Part shown: piece after piece, positions 34,147 to 45,006 of the stretch
Numbering within the stretch: position 1 is the first letter of the stretch
Layout: each line of letters begins with the position of its first letter
Source: Buddleja alternifolia
Taxonomy: Eukaryota; Streptophyta; Magnoliopsida; Lamiales; Scrophulariaceae
Direction: 5' to 3'
Assembly (NCBI GenBank): GCA_019426215.1
Contig: CM033401.1
Location: 5,957,134 to 6,021,133 of the forward strand
Length of the DNA stretch: 64,000 nt
Program-made: the position numbers and the translations under genes
Notes under the pieces: model-generated
The model's database searches: none
What the model was told of the DNA's origin: nothing
Seen by the model: the letters and a program-made list of their open reading frames with translations, nothing else

Positions 34147-34310
34147 ATTCTATGGTGGATCAAGATCATTGCTCCCGGTCCATTATCCACCACATATTTA
34201 CAAGTGATGGGATGATTTCTACATGGTGGTAGGTGATGAAAACCACCCCACCACTTATAAATCTGTGGTAGATATTGGACCGGGAACATTGCTCTCTGTC
34301 CACCATAGAT
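34147..34310. mobile_element. Foldback MITE of the CTATGGTGGA family (right arm)
   Basis: Inverse counterpart of 11487-11650, with the same ends and internal inverted pair. Neighbouring counterparts of the 11242-11437 TIR element and of the SINE-like fragment follow to about 34700. Confidence 0.65.
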
Positions 34311-35424
34311 TTTTCCAACATTTGCCAAAAGTTTGTTAGTTTAGTGGTATCGATTTCTACCTATGATGTACGGACACTACGAAAAATCATCCCGTGCAAT
34401 GTCGGACACGTGCCGTGTCCGTGTCCAACAATTGAAAGAAAGGAAAAAATACACATGGGCAATTGTGTTTGAACCGTGTCTGTGTACTAATTTTTTTTAA
34501 GAATTAGCGTGCCCCGTGTCAGTGTCCGTGTCCGTGTCCCGTGTTCGTATTCGTGCATCATATATAGTTTTCTACTTTAATGTGGTCAATTCAAGGTTGT
34601 CACAAATTGTGACTTTTATCACATTATTTAGAGTATTATAGGGTAGGGTCTATATGACTCATGATTAAAAACTATCGGCCAAAGTTTATCGGGTTATCCC
34701 CCGTCTAGAATTAAAAAAATAACCATAAATATCTTAGGGGAAAAAAAAGAATTTAAATAATATTTGGAGATGTAAAATAAGAACAGAGGGCGAATCGTAT
34801 CCCATGATCAGCATCAGCCCTACGAAACCACGTGTCTATAATTGCGGCTTCTTCTCTATAAAATTGAGTTACTTCTTCATCCATCCATAAACCCTACACT
34901 GCACTCCCATAAACCCTCTCTCTCTCTATCTCTCACTGAATCGAATGGAAGAAGATAATAATCACTCAACAATGGCGATCGACCTTATCAACTGCTGCTC
35001 CACCGACTTCAGACAGCAAAACTACGACCTTTTGTTCTTCGGTTACCCCATCGCCACCACCGTCACAACTCACAGCCAACCCCGACGTCGTCACCGAGTG
35101 GATCATCCTGACCGAGTCCATCAATCGCAACGTCGCCCGCGTCACCGTCGGTCTCGACGTCGAGTGGCGTCCGTCCCACTCCCCACGCCGCAACCCCATC
35201 GCCGTCCTCCAGATCTGCGTCTGTGACCGGTGCCTCGTATACCAAATCATTCACGCTCCCTACATCCCCGACGCGCTATGAAATTTCTTCTTCCACAAGC
35301 ACTACACTTTCGTCGGCGTCGGAGTGAAATCCGACCTAGATAAGCTCGTCGAAGACTACCGGATTGGGAGGCATGCGAAGGCCGTGGAGTTGGCGAAGAT
35401 TGCGGCGAAAGCGTATCGTATGTC

Positions 35425-35907
35425 TGTTGTGGAACTCAGAGTCATATTCCACCAAATATAGAAATAGCGAGGGAAATATTGTACTAGAAAACCACACTAG
35501 ATTTAATTCCCAGGAAAGATTGGAGGCGTCACAACGGTCGCGCTTAAAACCCAACCTCCTCGACAGAATTAACTAGACGAATTTAATAGCACAATATAAC
35601 ACAATAACTATAACTAACAATGGCTACTTGAAGAATAGCACAAAATAAAGAACACCAAATTTAACGAGGTTCGGCTAATTTAGCCTACGTCCTCGGACCC
35701 CACCAAAATATTTCACTAAAGGACCAAAGTGAAAATATTACAAACTATAGAGGAAGAAAGAAGAAATTGCTAAAAGACTTAGGCAATTTGGGATATCTTC
35801 TAAGGTGAAGAGAAGACCCACTTTTATACAACAAAAGAGCCTTCCACTTCAAATATTTTCCTATGTGGGACTTTTACTCTTCTTTTGAAATGAGCCATTC
35901 TTCAACA
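35425..35907 (-). repeat. 3' LTR of Copia-B
   Basis: 483 bp. It differs from the 5' LTR at four visible sites (in CCTCGACAG, ACACAATAAC, CAAATATTTT and GAGCCATTC). Confidence 0.95.
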
Positions 35908-35923
35908 AATCTCCACCTTGGCG
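35908..35923 (-). other. Polypurine tract of Copia-B
   Basis: On the minus strand AAGGTGGAGATT directly precedes the 3' LTR, the usual plus-strand primer of plant copia elements. Confidence 0.85.
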
Positions 35924-35974
35924 AATTTCAAAATCTTCAATCTCCTCATCAAACGGGGTCACCAAAACCAATCT

Positions 35975-38377
35975 TCAAATTTTGACAATGTTGATCAAGT
36001 CCAAACAAAATTTGAACTTGATTGCAGTCACAACTTTTGTCAACATATCAGCAGGATTCTCAGTAGTATGGATCTTCTCGATTCTGACTCCACCTTCTTC
36101 AAGTATCTCTCTTATGAAGTGATACCGAACATCAATGTGCTTCGTCCTTGCATGATAAACTTGGTTCTTTGCTAAATGGATAGCACTTTGACTATCACAA
36201 TGTATTTTCACATACTTTTGTCCAATCCCCAGTTCAACAAGCAACCCTTGAAGCCAAATTGCTTCCTTTACAGCCTCTGAAATTGCCATATACTCTGCTT
36301 CCGTAGTAGACAGAGCAACCGTTGACTGTAAGGTAGACTTCCAACTGACTGGTGCTTTAGCAAGAGTAAATACGTAGCCTGTAGTTGATCTACGCTTATC
36401 TAAATCACCAGCATAGTCTGAATCGCAATATCCGACTACATACTGACTATGTTCCCGCTCAAATATCAAACCAACATCAGCTGTGTCATGGATGTATCGC
36501 AAAATCCATTTCACAGCTTGCCAATGTTCCTTTCCAGGATCATGCATATACCTGCTCACAACCCCCACTGCTTGGGAAATATCAGGCCTCGTACACACCA
36601 TAGCATACATCAAGCTACCAATAGCATTTGCATACGGTACTTTTGACATGTATTCCCGTTCTGCATCAGATTTCGGTGACAAAGCGGCGCTAAGCTTAAA
36701 ATGAGGAGCAAGCGGAGTACTAACTGGTTTTGACTTTTCATCAATGCCAAAACGCCTCAACATCCTACTCAGATATTGTTTCTGAGTCAAACAAAGCCTC
36801 CTCAATTTTCTATCTCTGAAAATCTCCATGCCGAGAATCTTCTTCGCCTCACCTAGATCCTTCATCTCGAACTCCCTTTTCAAATGAGTCTTCAACTTCT
36901 CAATTTCTATTAGACTCGGGTAGGCAATCAACATATCATCAACATACAGAAGAAGATATATGAAGGATCCATCTTGTAGCTTGTGCAAATACACACAATG
37001 ATCGTATTTGCTTCTTGTGTACCCAATTCCCATCATAAACTTGTCAAATCGCTTGTACCACTGCCTCGGAGATTGCTTCAATCCGTACAACGATTTTTGA
37101 AGTTTACAAACCAAATTTTCATTTTCAGCAACTTTGAATCCCTCTGGCTGAGTCATATAGATTTCCTTTTCCAAGTCTCCATGTAAAAATGTAGTTTTTA
37201 CATCCAACTGAACTAGTTCAAAATCCAACTGTGCTACCAAAGCCAACAAAATTCTAATGGAGGAGTGTTTTACAACTGGAGAAAACACCTCATTATAATC
37301 AATGCCCTCCTTCTGAGCGTAACCTTTGGCCACCAATCTGGCTTTGTAGCGAACATCACCTTGGCTAGGAAATCCATCTTTCTTTGCAAATACCCATTTG
37401 CATCCAATTGCCTTCTTTCCCTTCGGGAGACTGGCCAGTTCCCATGTTTGATTCTTATGAAGGGACTGCATTTCTTCACTCATGGCAATCCTCCACTTAT
37501 CTTTCTCTGGTCCTTTGACTGCTTCAATATAAGTGGTAGGAACATCATCAGCGGCAATTGCAGATGCACAAGCCACCATATCATCAAAGCGAGCAGGCTT
37601 TCTGATTGTCCTCTTTGGCTTGCTAGTTGCAATTGATTCAAGTTGCTGTGGAAGTTCTTGGGGTTGAACTTCCTCTTCTTCAAAATCTCCTTCTACCGTA
37701 GGAGAATGATCAAGAGTTTCTTGATCTGCTGGGACAACAAACTTTTCAAACTCTACCTGTTTGGGAGTACCATCCTGCTGTTCTGCATTCACCTTTTCCA
37801 ACATGGTAGATTCATCAAAGGTGACATCCCTGCTAAAGATTATTTTCTTTGTCTCTGGACACCAAAGGCGATAGCCTTTTATACCAGAGGTGATCCCCAT
37901 GAACACTGCTTTCTTTGCTCTAGGATCCAACTTTGATTCCTTAACATGATAATATGCAGTGGAACCAAACACATGTAAGGAATCATAATCAGCAGCAGGC
38001 TTTCCAAACCATTTCTCAAATGGTTTTTTTCCATCAATAGCAGTAGATGGTAGACGATTAACGAGATGACACGCATACGTCATAGCCTCAGCCCAAAATT
38101 CTTTACCCAACCCAGCATTGGATAACAAACACCGAACTTTCTCCAGCAAAGTCCGGTTCATGCGTTCTGCCACTCCGTTCTGTTGTGGTGTATGTCTAAC
38201 AGTGAAGTGTCTGACAATGCCTTCATCCTCACAAAATTTTTGAAATGGACCACTCCTAAATTCTCCACCATTGTCTGTACGGAGACGTTTGACCTTTTTA
38301 TCAGTCTGAGTTTCCACCATCTTTTTCCATTTGAGGAATACCTCAAACACTTCATCCTTCGTCTTCATAGTATACAC
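35975..38377 (-). CDS. Copia-B pol, C-terminal part: integrase core, reverse transcriptase, RNase H
   Basis: About 800 codons are open on the minus strand directly behind an in-frame TAG (38380-38378) that ends the upstream frame. In order: the end of the integrase (RTDNGGEF, NGVAERMNRTL), its GKPAADYDSLHVFG region, reverse transcriptase with YKARLVAKGYAQKEGIDY, QLDVKTTFLHGDLEKEIYM and YVDDML (about 36931-36946), then RNase H with GYCDSDYAGD, STTEAEYMA and HCDSQSAIHLAKN. All catalytic residues I know for these domains are in place. A true start here is unlikely: the protein is normally one chain with gag, so expression would need suppression of the stop. Confidence 0.9.
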   Translation of the reverse strand: MYTMKTKDEVFEVFLKWKKMVETQTDKKVKRLRTDNGGEFRSGPFQKFCEDEGIVRHFTVRHTPQQNGVAERMNRTLLEKVRCLLSNAGLGKEFWAEAMTYACHLVNRLPSTAIDGKKPFEKWFGKPAADYDSLHVFGSTAYYHVKESKLDPRAKKAVFMGITSGIKGYRLWCPETKKIIFSRDVTFDESTMLEKVNAEQQDGTPKQVEFEKFVVPADQETLDHSPTVEGDFEEEEVQPQELPQQLESIATSKPKRTIRKPARFDDMVACASAIAADDVPTTYIEAVKGPEKDKWRIAMSEEMQSLHKNQTWELASLPKGKKAIGCKWVFAKKDGFPSQGDVRYKARLVAKGYAQKEGIDYNEVFSPVVKHSSIRILLALVAQLDFELVQLDVKTTFLHGDLEKEIYMTQPEGFKVAENENLVCKLQKSLYGLKQSPRQWYKRFDKFMMGIGYTRSKYDHCVYLHKLQDGSFIYLLLYVDDMLIAYPSLIEIEKLKTHLKREFEMKDLGEAKKILGMEIFRDRKLRRLCLTQKQYLSRMLRRFGIDEKSKPVSTPLAPHFKLSAALSPKSDAEREYMSKVPYANAIGSLMYAMVCTRPDISQAVGVVSRYMHDPGKEHWQAVKWILRYIHDTADVGLIFEREHSQYVVGYCDSDYAGDLDKRRSTTGYVFTLAKAPVSWKSTLQSTVALSTTEAEYMAISEAVKEAIWLQGLLVELGIGQKYVKIHCDSQSAIHLAKNQVYHARTKHIDVRYHFIREILEEGGVRIEKIHTTENPADMLTKVVTAIKFKFCLDLINIVKI

Positions 38378-39940
38378 CTAAACTCTCCGGGAAAAATCAT
38401 CAACAAAGGTTACAAAATAGTGTTTCCCTCCCAAAGAACTCGTTTTTGAGGGACCCCATACATCCGAATGAACATAATCCAAGATACCCTCAGTATTATG
38501 GATTGCTGTTCCAAATTTAACCCTTGTCTGTTTCCCACGAACACAATGTTCACAAAACTCCAATTTGGAGTATTTCACTCCTTTCAACAATCCTTGATTT
38601 ATGAGGAGATTCAAGGATTTTCCACCTGCATGTCCCAAGCGCATATGCCATAGCCTAACTGCTTCTGAATTCCGATCATCAACAGTAACTGCTGCTACTG
38701 CACCCACAACTGTACCACCCATGTAGTGATACGTATTGTTGTTCTTCCGAATTCCCTTCATTACCACGAGTGCACCAGAGATGATCTTCATCACCCCATC
38801 CTTAGCTCTTACTTCAAAACCTTTCGATTCTAAAGTTCCAACGGAAATAAGGTTTTTCCTCACTTCTGGTGCATACCGAACACCCTTTAGGGTTATGATT
38901 GATCCATCATGATTCTTCAAGCGAACTGAACCAATCCCAAGTGTAGTAAGAGGAGCTTCATTTGCTGTGAAGACAACGTCATTTTGTTCTTTGAAATCAA
39001 AGAACCAATCCAAATGTGGTGTCATATGATGACTACATGCTGAATCCAGCATCCATACTTCAGAAACACCGCTGGATGATGTCGCCAATGAGAAGTCCGA
39101 TTCGGCATCATCACACGCGGTTACATTTGATTCCGCCACGGCCTTAGAATTGCCCTTAGTTGTCAGCTTTGGGCAATCTCTCTTCCAGTGTCCTGTTTCT
39201 CGACAATAGGCACACTCGTCTTTGCTTAGTTTATGTCTGGACTTGGATCTCCCTTTCTTTCCTTTGTTTTTGTTTTGTGAACGACCTCTGACGAACAAAA
39301 CCTCTGCATCTCCGCCTGAACTAACTTGCTTGTCCTTCTTTCTCAGCTCATAACTGTACAGGGCAGCACAAACTTCGCTAAGAGATACAGCAGCCTTCCC
39401 GTGAAGTAGAGTTGTTTCAAGAAACTCAAACTCCTCAGGAAGGGATCCCAGCAACATCAGAGCCAAATCCTCGTCTTTAAAAGTCTCATCCAAATTGATC
39501 AAATCGGTAACCAGTTGATTAAAACTGGTAATGTGACTATTCATAGTGGAACCCGAAACAAATGTGAAGCGAAAGAGCCGCTTCTTCAAATGGAGCTTAT
39601 TCTGACAGCTTTTCTTCAGAAATTTCTCCTCCAGTGCCATCCACAATTTATATGCCGAGTTTTCTTTCGAAAACGCATATCTCTGCTCTCTGGATAGACA
39701 CGAACGAATTGTTCCACATGCCAACCGATTCATCATACTCCAATCTTTTTCCTCCATATCATTTGGTTTCTTTTCTTCAATAGCTAAGTATAGACCTTGT
39801 TGAAAGAGTGCGTCTACAACTTCGCTTTGCCACATACCAAAATGGCCTGTGCCATCAAAAGACTCCACTGCCAATCGCGTATTCGCCACAGTGGTTCTCG
39901 CCCAAATGGACGACGACGATGCTTTTGAGGTGTCTTCCAT
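38378..39940 (-). CDS. Copia-B gag, protease and N-terminal integrase
   Basis: 520 codons from the ATG at 39940 (MEDTSKASSSS). Gag carries the copia-type region LAVESFDGTGHFGMWQ and a zinc knuckle CAYCRETGHWKRDC. The protease motif is WMLDSACSHHM (the active Asp is present, with Ala after Ser, as in many copia proteases). The integrase zinc site HMRLGHAG...CEHCVRGK follows, then the first catalytic aspartates in YVHSDVWG and FVDDFS. The frame ends in a single TAG at 38380-38378, inside the integrase core and before its catalytic Glu. Everything downstream is in the same frame. Confidence 0.92.
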   Translation of the reverse strand: MEDTSKASSSSIWARTTVANTRLAVESFDGTGHFGMWQSEVVDALFQQGLYLAIEEKKPNDMEEKDWSMMNRLACGTIRSCLSREQRYAFSKENSAYKLWMALEEKFLKKSCQNKLHLKKRLFRFTFVSGSTMNSHITSFNQLVTDLINLDETFKDEDLALMLLGSLPEEFEFLETTLLHGKAAVSLSEVCAALYSYELRKKDKQVSSGGDAEVLFVRGRSQNKNKGKKGRSKSRHKLSKDECAYCRETGHWKRDCPKLTTKGNSKAVAESNVTACDDAESDFSLATSSSGVSEVWMLDSACSHHMTPHLDWFFDFKEQNDVVFTANEAPLTTLGIGSVRLKNHDGSIITLKGVRYAPEVRKNLISVGTLESKGFEVRAKDGVMKIISGALVVMKGIRKNNNTYHYMGGTVVGAVAAVTVDDRNSEAVRLWHMRLGHAGGKSLNLLINQGLLKGVKYSKLEFCEHCVRGKQTRVKFGTAIHNTEGILDYVHSDVWGPSKTSSLGGKHYFVTFVDDFSRRV

Positions 39941-40060
39941 TTTTGGTTACAAATTATTCTTCAAGAGCCCTCCAAATGCGAAAGCCAAATAGCCCGGGAA
40001 AACTTTTCTGATGTGGAAGATCAGATTAAACTGCGACCACAGAGCATACTCAGAATACCC

Positions 40061-40074
40061 GAGCTCTGATACCA
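40061..40074 (-). other. Primer-binding site of Copia-B (initiator Met tRNA type)
   Basis: On the minus strand TGGTATCAGAGCTC lies two bases after the 5' LTR, complementary to the 3' end of plant initiator methionine tRNA. Confidence 0.9.
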
Positions 40075-40076
40075 CT

Positions 40077-40559
40077 TGTTGTGGAACTCAGAGTCATATT
40101 CCACCAAATATAGAAATAGCGAGGGAAATATTGTACTAGAAAACCACACTAGATTTAATTCCCAGGAAAGATTGGAGGCGTCACAACGGTCGCGCTTAAA
40201 ACCCAACCTCCTAGACAGAATTAACTAGACGAATTTAATAGCACAATATAACACTATAACTATAACTAACAATGGCTACTTGAAGAATAGCACAAAATAA
40301 AGAACACCAAATTTAACGAGGTTCGGCTAATTTAGCCTACGTCCTCGGACCCCACCAAAATATTTCACTAAAGGACCAAAGTGAAAATATTACAAACTAT
40401 AGAGGAAGAAAGAAGAAATTGCTAAAAGACTTAGGCAATTTGGGATATCTTCTAAGGTGAAGAGAAGACCCACTTTTATACAACAAAAGAGCCTTCCACT
40501 TCAAATGTTTTCCTATGTGGGACTTTTACTCTTCTTTTGAAATGAGTCATTCTTCAACA
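40077..40559 (-). repeat. 5' LTR of Copia-B
   Basis: 483 bp, TGTTGAAGAA...TCCACAACA on the minus strand. It carries the promoter of the element. It abuts the ATGTC target duplication in gene B. Confidence 0.95.
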
Positions 40560-41140
40560 ATGTCTGAGTTGAGGAACGCGGGGCTGAAAGAGCTGGCTAC
40601 GGTTGTGTTGGGGAGAGATGTGGAGCAGTCGCGGGGCGTGACGTTGAGTGGTTGGGATGCATGCTCCCTGACATGGGAGCAGGTGAAGTATGCTTGTGTT
40701 GATGCTTTCGGTTCTTATGAGATTGGTAGGGTTTTGAATGCCTCTTATTACGGTTGATTTGTTATTTTTAGATGCATGTGTTAATTTGGAAAAAATTGGT
40801 GGTTAATTGTTCTGTTTTTGGTGGTTTTTAATTTGAAGAGATGCTATGCTGAGATGATTATATATTTTCGATTTGTTATGTCATGGATGATTATGTAGTT
40901 TATCAATCACTCTTCATATATACTTTGTGTTCTATATATTTGTGCAATGGAAGATGTTACGTAAAATTGTGGCTTTGTTCACACAATTATAGTAGCAAAG
41001 ATCTTCTGTTAAATACTTTGTTTGCAGTTTCCCTTTTGCATATACTTGCAAGTTATTAAGTAATTTGACACGTGTAATTATTGAATTTTTATTGAACAAC
41101 AAATCACTCAATTATGTGCAATAGAAGATCTTATTTGTTC

Positions 41141-41708
41141 GTCGGATGAGATCCTGTATTCCAAAACTCTATTCCATCTTCTATTCTACCGTTAGATCTT
41201 TGACGTGTGTTATTGTTCTTAAGACTCGTTTGGTATTCTTATTTTTATACACTTTCTAAACAATAAATATTTTTCCGGATTACAACCATGAGATTCAATC
41301 CATTTTTTCATTGTCCAATGGATTTTCCTTTTGAAGATGAAATAATTATCATATGTTTTTGGGCATAGGTCTCACCCTTTTTTTTCTATATTTCTTTAAT
41401 TGCAACAAAGCTTCTCTGTTCAATTAAGTTCAATAAAAACTCCATTGATCTTTGCCCCACCGTTTCTAAGTTTGAAAAATATCTTGAAAAAAGGGGTTCG
41501 GGGTGAGTGGGGTGAAGAAAACCCGCACTTTTATAATTGGGCTTGAAGTATATTCATTTTCTCTCTAAACAACATCTTGTTTAGAGTTTTTTTTTTTCAC
41601 CAAGCCAAACAAGTATTAATAAGACTTGAGTATTTTGACACGTGTCAAAGATCTAACGGGTGGAATAGAAGATGGAATAGAGTTTTGGAATAGAGGATCT
41701 CATCCGAC
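41141..41708. mobile_element. Foldback MITE, GTCG(A/G)ATGAGATCC termini (right arm)
   Basis: Inverse counterpart of 9233-9803 with both long inverted ends intact. Confidence 0.65.
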
Positions 41709-42017
41709 AATCCAGCTTAGACGAAATGTGTAAGTTTGAAAATTTGATTTTATTTGTATATATATATATGCTTTGACTTTTTACAAAATTAATTTCATTT
41801 TTATAATTGTAAAAAATAAATGGACGCTGGAGCCTAGACTTTGTCGAAACGGATGGAAATAGGACGAGGATATTTGAAGAAATTGGAAAAAAACAATCAA
41901 ATGATGGTGAATATGCACGGTATGAAAGTCAAAATTTAGAATTTGGAAAATCGATTATCCAACTCTAAAAGGATTGTGAAGGCGCTTAGATTGAAACGTA
42001 CCTTCTCTTATAATTAC

Positions 42018-43720
42018 AGGTGTAAATGAGCTGAACTATAAGTCGAGCTTGACAATTTTGCCTGACTTGAGCTCGAGCTCGCTAACAGCTCAACTCGAGC
42101 TCACAAACTCGAGCTTGCGAGCTTGTGCCTAGCCCATGGCTCACGAGCCGGGGCTTGAATTGCGCTCGAACTCTCTTCAAAATAACAAAAAAAAAAAAAA
42201 TATTGCAAATAGAGCTTCAATATGCTGTTATAGAAACGACTAAATATTTTTAGAATCGAATTTTTGGCCAAATACTCACTAACAATGGGCAACACAATTT
42301 GTTATCGGGAAAATTATTTTTTTAATCCGTTAACCTGGCCTCCTTGGCGTTTTAGTCCGTTAACTTGACACCTTACAAAATTAGTCCATTATCGTGGCAC
42401 TTTTTTAAATTTTGGTCCTTTCCGCTGATTTGGGGATAAATTGCAAATGGAGGGAAAATTGGGGGGGAAATTGTTGATTTGGGGGAAATTCATTAAAAAA
42501 TTCATAAAATTAATTAAAGAATTGAAAAAATTCATTAAAAAATTGAAATCCGATTTTTTTTTTTTTGGATTTTTGTCGGATTTCAATTTGTTCAATTTTT
42601 CAGAAAAAATCCAAAAACATTCAAAGAAAAAATTCATTAAATATTGTCGGGGAAAATTCATTAAATTTAATGAATTTTCTTTTATTTGGGTTTTTTTTGA
42701 AAAAATTGAAATCCGAAAAAATTGAAAAAATTGAAATCCAAAAAATTGAACAAATTAAAATCCGAAAAAAATACGAAACTTTTTTTTCGGATTTCAATTT
42801 TTTCAATTTTTAATGAATCTTTTCGGTTTTTTCAAATTTTTAATGAATTATTTCAATTCTGTAAATTTTGTAATGAATTTTTTCAATGTTTTAATGAATT
42901 TCCCCCCAATTTTCCCTCCATTTGCAATTTATCCCCAAATTAAGATGCAATTTATCCCCAAATCAGCGGAAAGGACCAAAATTAAAAAAAGTGCCAAGAT
43001 AACAGACTAATTTTGTAAGGTGTCAAGTTAACGGACTAAAACGCAAAGGAGGTCAAGTTAACAGACTAAAAAAATAATTTTTCCATCTGTTATCTATCAA
43101 TTAAATGTAAGTTTACAGTAATTTGAACTGGTATTTATAGTAATTTTAAACCTCAAAAATTCAATTAATTTCGGGAAATTCTAGCCCGCTCCCGGCTCGG
43201 CTACACCCATGTGTATTTTTCAAAATAACTTACCAATTATATGGCAAGTGTAATACAATCTCCTTATGAAATACACTTAGGTGCGGTCAAGTCGGGTCTG
43301 AACTAGAATTTTCCATTTATTTCAACAAGAAGCTCAAATTGTGGCGGAAGTGATGGTGGCTTCACGGGGCGATGTGCGTGTACACCGTGGATGTGGACGA
43401 CAGAGGTGGCGTGGATTGCATAGGTTTGAGGCTGAGGGGGATGCGGAGATGTGGCGGCCACTTTTCAGATTACAACTCTTCTGGCTGCGGGAGACTTCTG
43501 TCGCTGCGAAGAATGAGAGAGAACAAATTTTATTTTCTAACTAGAGTTATTTTTAATATATTTATTAATTGAAGTAATATTGAATAATATAAAAATAAAT
43601 ATATGAAAAATAGAGAAGCTTGCGAGTAGGCTCGCAAATGAAATTTGGCTCGAGCTCGAGTTCATTGGGGGCTCCAGTCGAGCAGGCTCACCAAGCCAGC
43701 TTGGCTCGGGTTACATCCCT
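42018..43720. mobile_element. GAGCTCGAG-rich TIR transposon (right arm) with GC-rich island
   Basis: Inverse counterpart of 7195-8921. The GC-rich island lies at about 43335-43520 and the nested foldback element at 42307-43084. Confidence 0.55.
42307..43084. mobile_element. MULE-type foldback MITE (right arm)
   Basis: Counterpart of 7831-8629, flanked by ATTTGTTATC (42297-42306) and ATCTGTTATC (43085-43094). It is 778 bp against 799 bp. The low-complexity interior accounts for most of the length difference. Confidence 0.75.
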
Positions 43721-44057
43721 ACTTATAAGTCAATGAGCTATGAGAGGCCAAAAAGGTGGGAGAGAAAACTATTTATACCTAATTTAGTATTATGCATGAG
43801 ATGTAATAAATTTGCCTATTTGTAACATAGCAGAAACAATTAATTGAGTAAAGAGTGAAAAATCATGTCTTCAAAAAGGATTTACAAGACAAAAGATTTC
43901 TTATTAATTTTAAATGATAATAATAAAAAAGAACTGCAAGTTTTCTTAATAATTCTGAATGATAAAGGACTTTCTATCCTAATCCTACTACAACTCGAAA
44001 CTCCAAACAAAAGTCAACAAACACAAACCGGATACGCAATTGGGACCAAAACACCTC

Positions 44058-44066
44058 TATATAAAG
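44058..44066 (+). promoter_or_regulatory. TATA box of gene A copy 2
   Basis: TATATAAAG lies about 50 bp before the ATG at 44116, within sequence shared with the other arm. Confidence 0.55.
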
Positions 44067-44115
44067 TTACCTTTGCCACATTCTAAACACAAACCACCAA
44101 GCAGAGAAAACAACA

Positions 44116-45006
44116 ATGGCGATCAATATTGAGCACCTCGGCTCCTCCTTCGACGACGTCATCTACACCCATGACGTATACATAGTTTCCTTCTTTAACG
44201 ACGACATCTACACCACCGTCACCCACGACCCCGACACCGTCTCAAAATGGATATCCGAAATCGAGAGGATCCACCGCCGCCGCCTCATCGTCGGTTTTGA
44301 CATCAAGTGGAGCCCCTCCTACTCCCGCCACCGCAATCCTGTCGCCACACTCCACCTCTCCGTTGGACGCCGATGCCTTATCTACCAACTCCTTCACTCC
44401 CCCTACATCCCTGACTCACTAATTAACTTCCTCTCCGATCAGAACCACACTTTTGTTGGGGTTAACATCGATTCTGACTTGATTAAACTGGAGGAGGACT
44501 ACCGAGGATTTGGCGCCACCGCAGTTGCGGTGGACCTGAGGGACTTGGCGGCGGAAGCGTATGAGAGGAATGATTTGGAGAACGCGGGGCTGAGAGAGTT
44601 GGCAAGGGGTGTTTTGGGGAAGAACGTTGAGATGCCGCGGCGCGTGACGATGTGTAGGTGGGATAAGCGGTGGCTGACGGCGGAGCAAGTGAAGTATGGT
44701 TGTGTTGATGCGTATGTGTCTTTTGAGATTGGTAGGGTTTTGATCAATTCCTCTTATCATTATGATGACGATGATATATATTATGATGCTGCTGCCGATG
44801 ATATATATTTCGATGCTGTTGTGCGGAAGATATTTTTTATTACGATAACGACGGTGATGGTGCTGCTGCTAACAATGATGATTAGAGGTGTTAATTGGGG
44901 AAAATTTTTCTGTTGCTTATTTATTTTATTTGCTATGTTGATCATTAGAGATGTTAAATGGGGAGAAATTTGTTGCTTAATTATTTTATTTGCTATATTG
45001 TTTTAA
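44116..45006 (+). CDS. WEX/RNase D-like DEDDy exonuclease paralogue, type A (copy 2), with altered Exo I motif
   Basis: 296 residues, the same protein as at 5909-6799, including Lys64 in place of the Exo I Glu and the hydrophobic tail. The tail is encoded from about 44750. Its second half contains two related stretches (from about 44880 and 44939, TTAGAGGTGTTAATTGGGGA and TTAGAGATGTTAAATGGGGA) that give the repeated RGVNWGK / RDVKWGE segments. Downstream sequence (TTCAAGAGATG...TATGTCATGGAT) matches the 3' flank of type B, so the extension occupies what is untranslated in B. Whether the product reaches a membrane is untested. Confidence 0.85.
   Translation: MAINIEHLGSSFDDVIYTHDVYIVSFFNDDIYTTVTHDPDTVSKWISEIERIHRRRLIVGFDIKWSPSYSRHRNPVATLHLSVGRRCLIYQLLHSPYIPDSLINFLSDQNHTFVGVNIDSDLIKLEEDYRGFGATAVAVDLRDLAAEAYERNDLENAGLRELARGVLGKNVEMPRRVTMCRWDKRWLTAEQVKYGCVDAYVSFEIGRVLINSSYHYDDDDIYYDAAADDIYFDAVVRKIFFITITTVMVLLLTMMIRGVNWGKFFCCLFILFAMLIIRDVKWGEICCLIILFAILF

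Larger units (their letters stand above)
35425..40559 (-). mobile_element. Copia-B: young Ty1/copia element inside gene B
   Basis: 5135 bp, minus strand. The ends are TGTTG...CAACA, with a perfect 5-bp duplication ATGTC (35420-35424 and 40560-40564). The LTRs are 483 bp each and differ at only four positions by eye. Primer site and polypurine tract are canonical. It is absent from gene B at 10187-10859 and 63117-63788, so it inserted after the duplications. Lineage was not assigned with confidence. Confidence 0.95.
34945..40757 (+). pseudogene. WEX/RNase D-like exonuclease, type B (copy 2), split by Copia-B
   Basis: The coding sequence starts at 34945 (MEEDNNHSTMAID) and stops being colinear at 35424. 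It resumes at 40560 with the target duplication and ends at 40757. Besides the retrotransposon there is a one-base expansion near 35079-35083 (CAACCCCGACG, against CAACCAGAAG in the open copy) and a TGA at 35279-35281 where the open copy has CGA. The Exo I and II motifs lie left of the insertion and Exo III right of it. The gene is dead three times over. Confidence 0.9.
20127..40968. repeat. Direct repeat, first unit (spacer plus right-arm core)
   Basis: Colinear and in the same orientation with 48274-64000: RNase H relic, SINE, GC-rich MITE, second SINE, GAGCTCGA element, gene C, Copia-A, gene B. The extra 5.14 kb here is Copia-B. The second unit runs to the window edge, so its true end is unseen. 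Confidence 0.9.
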
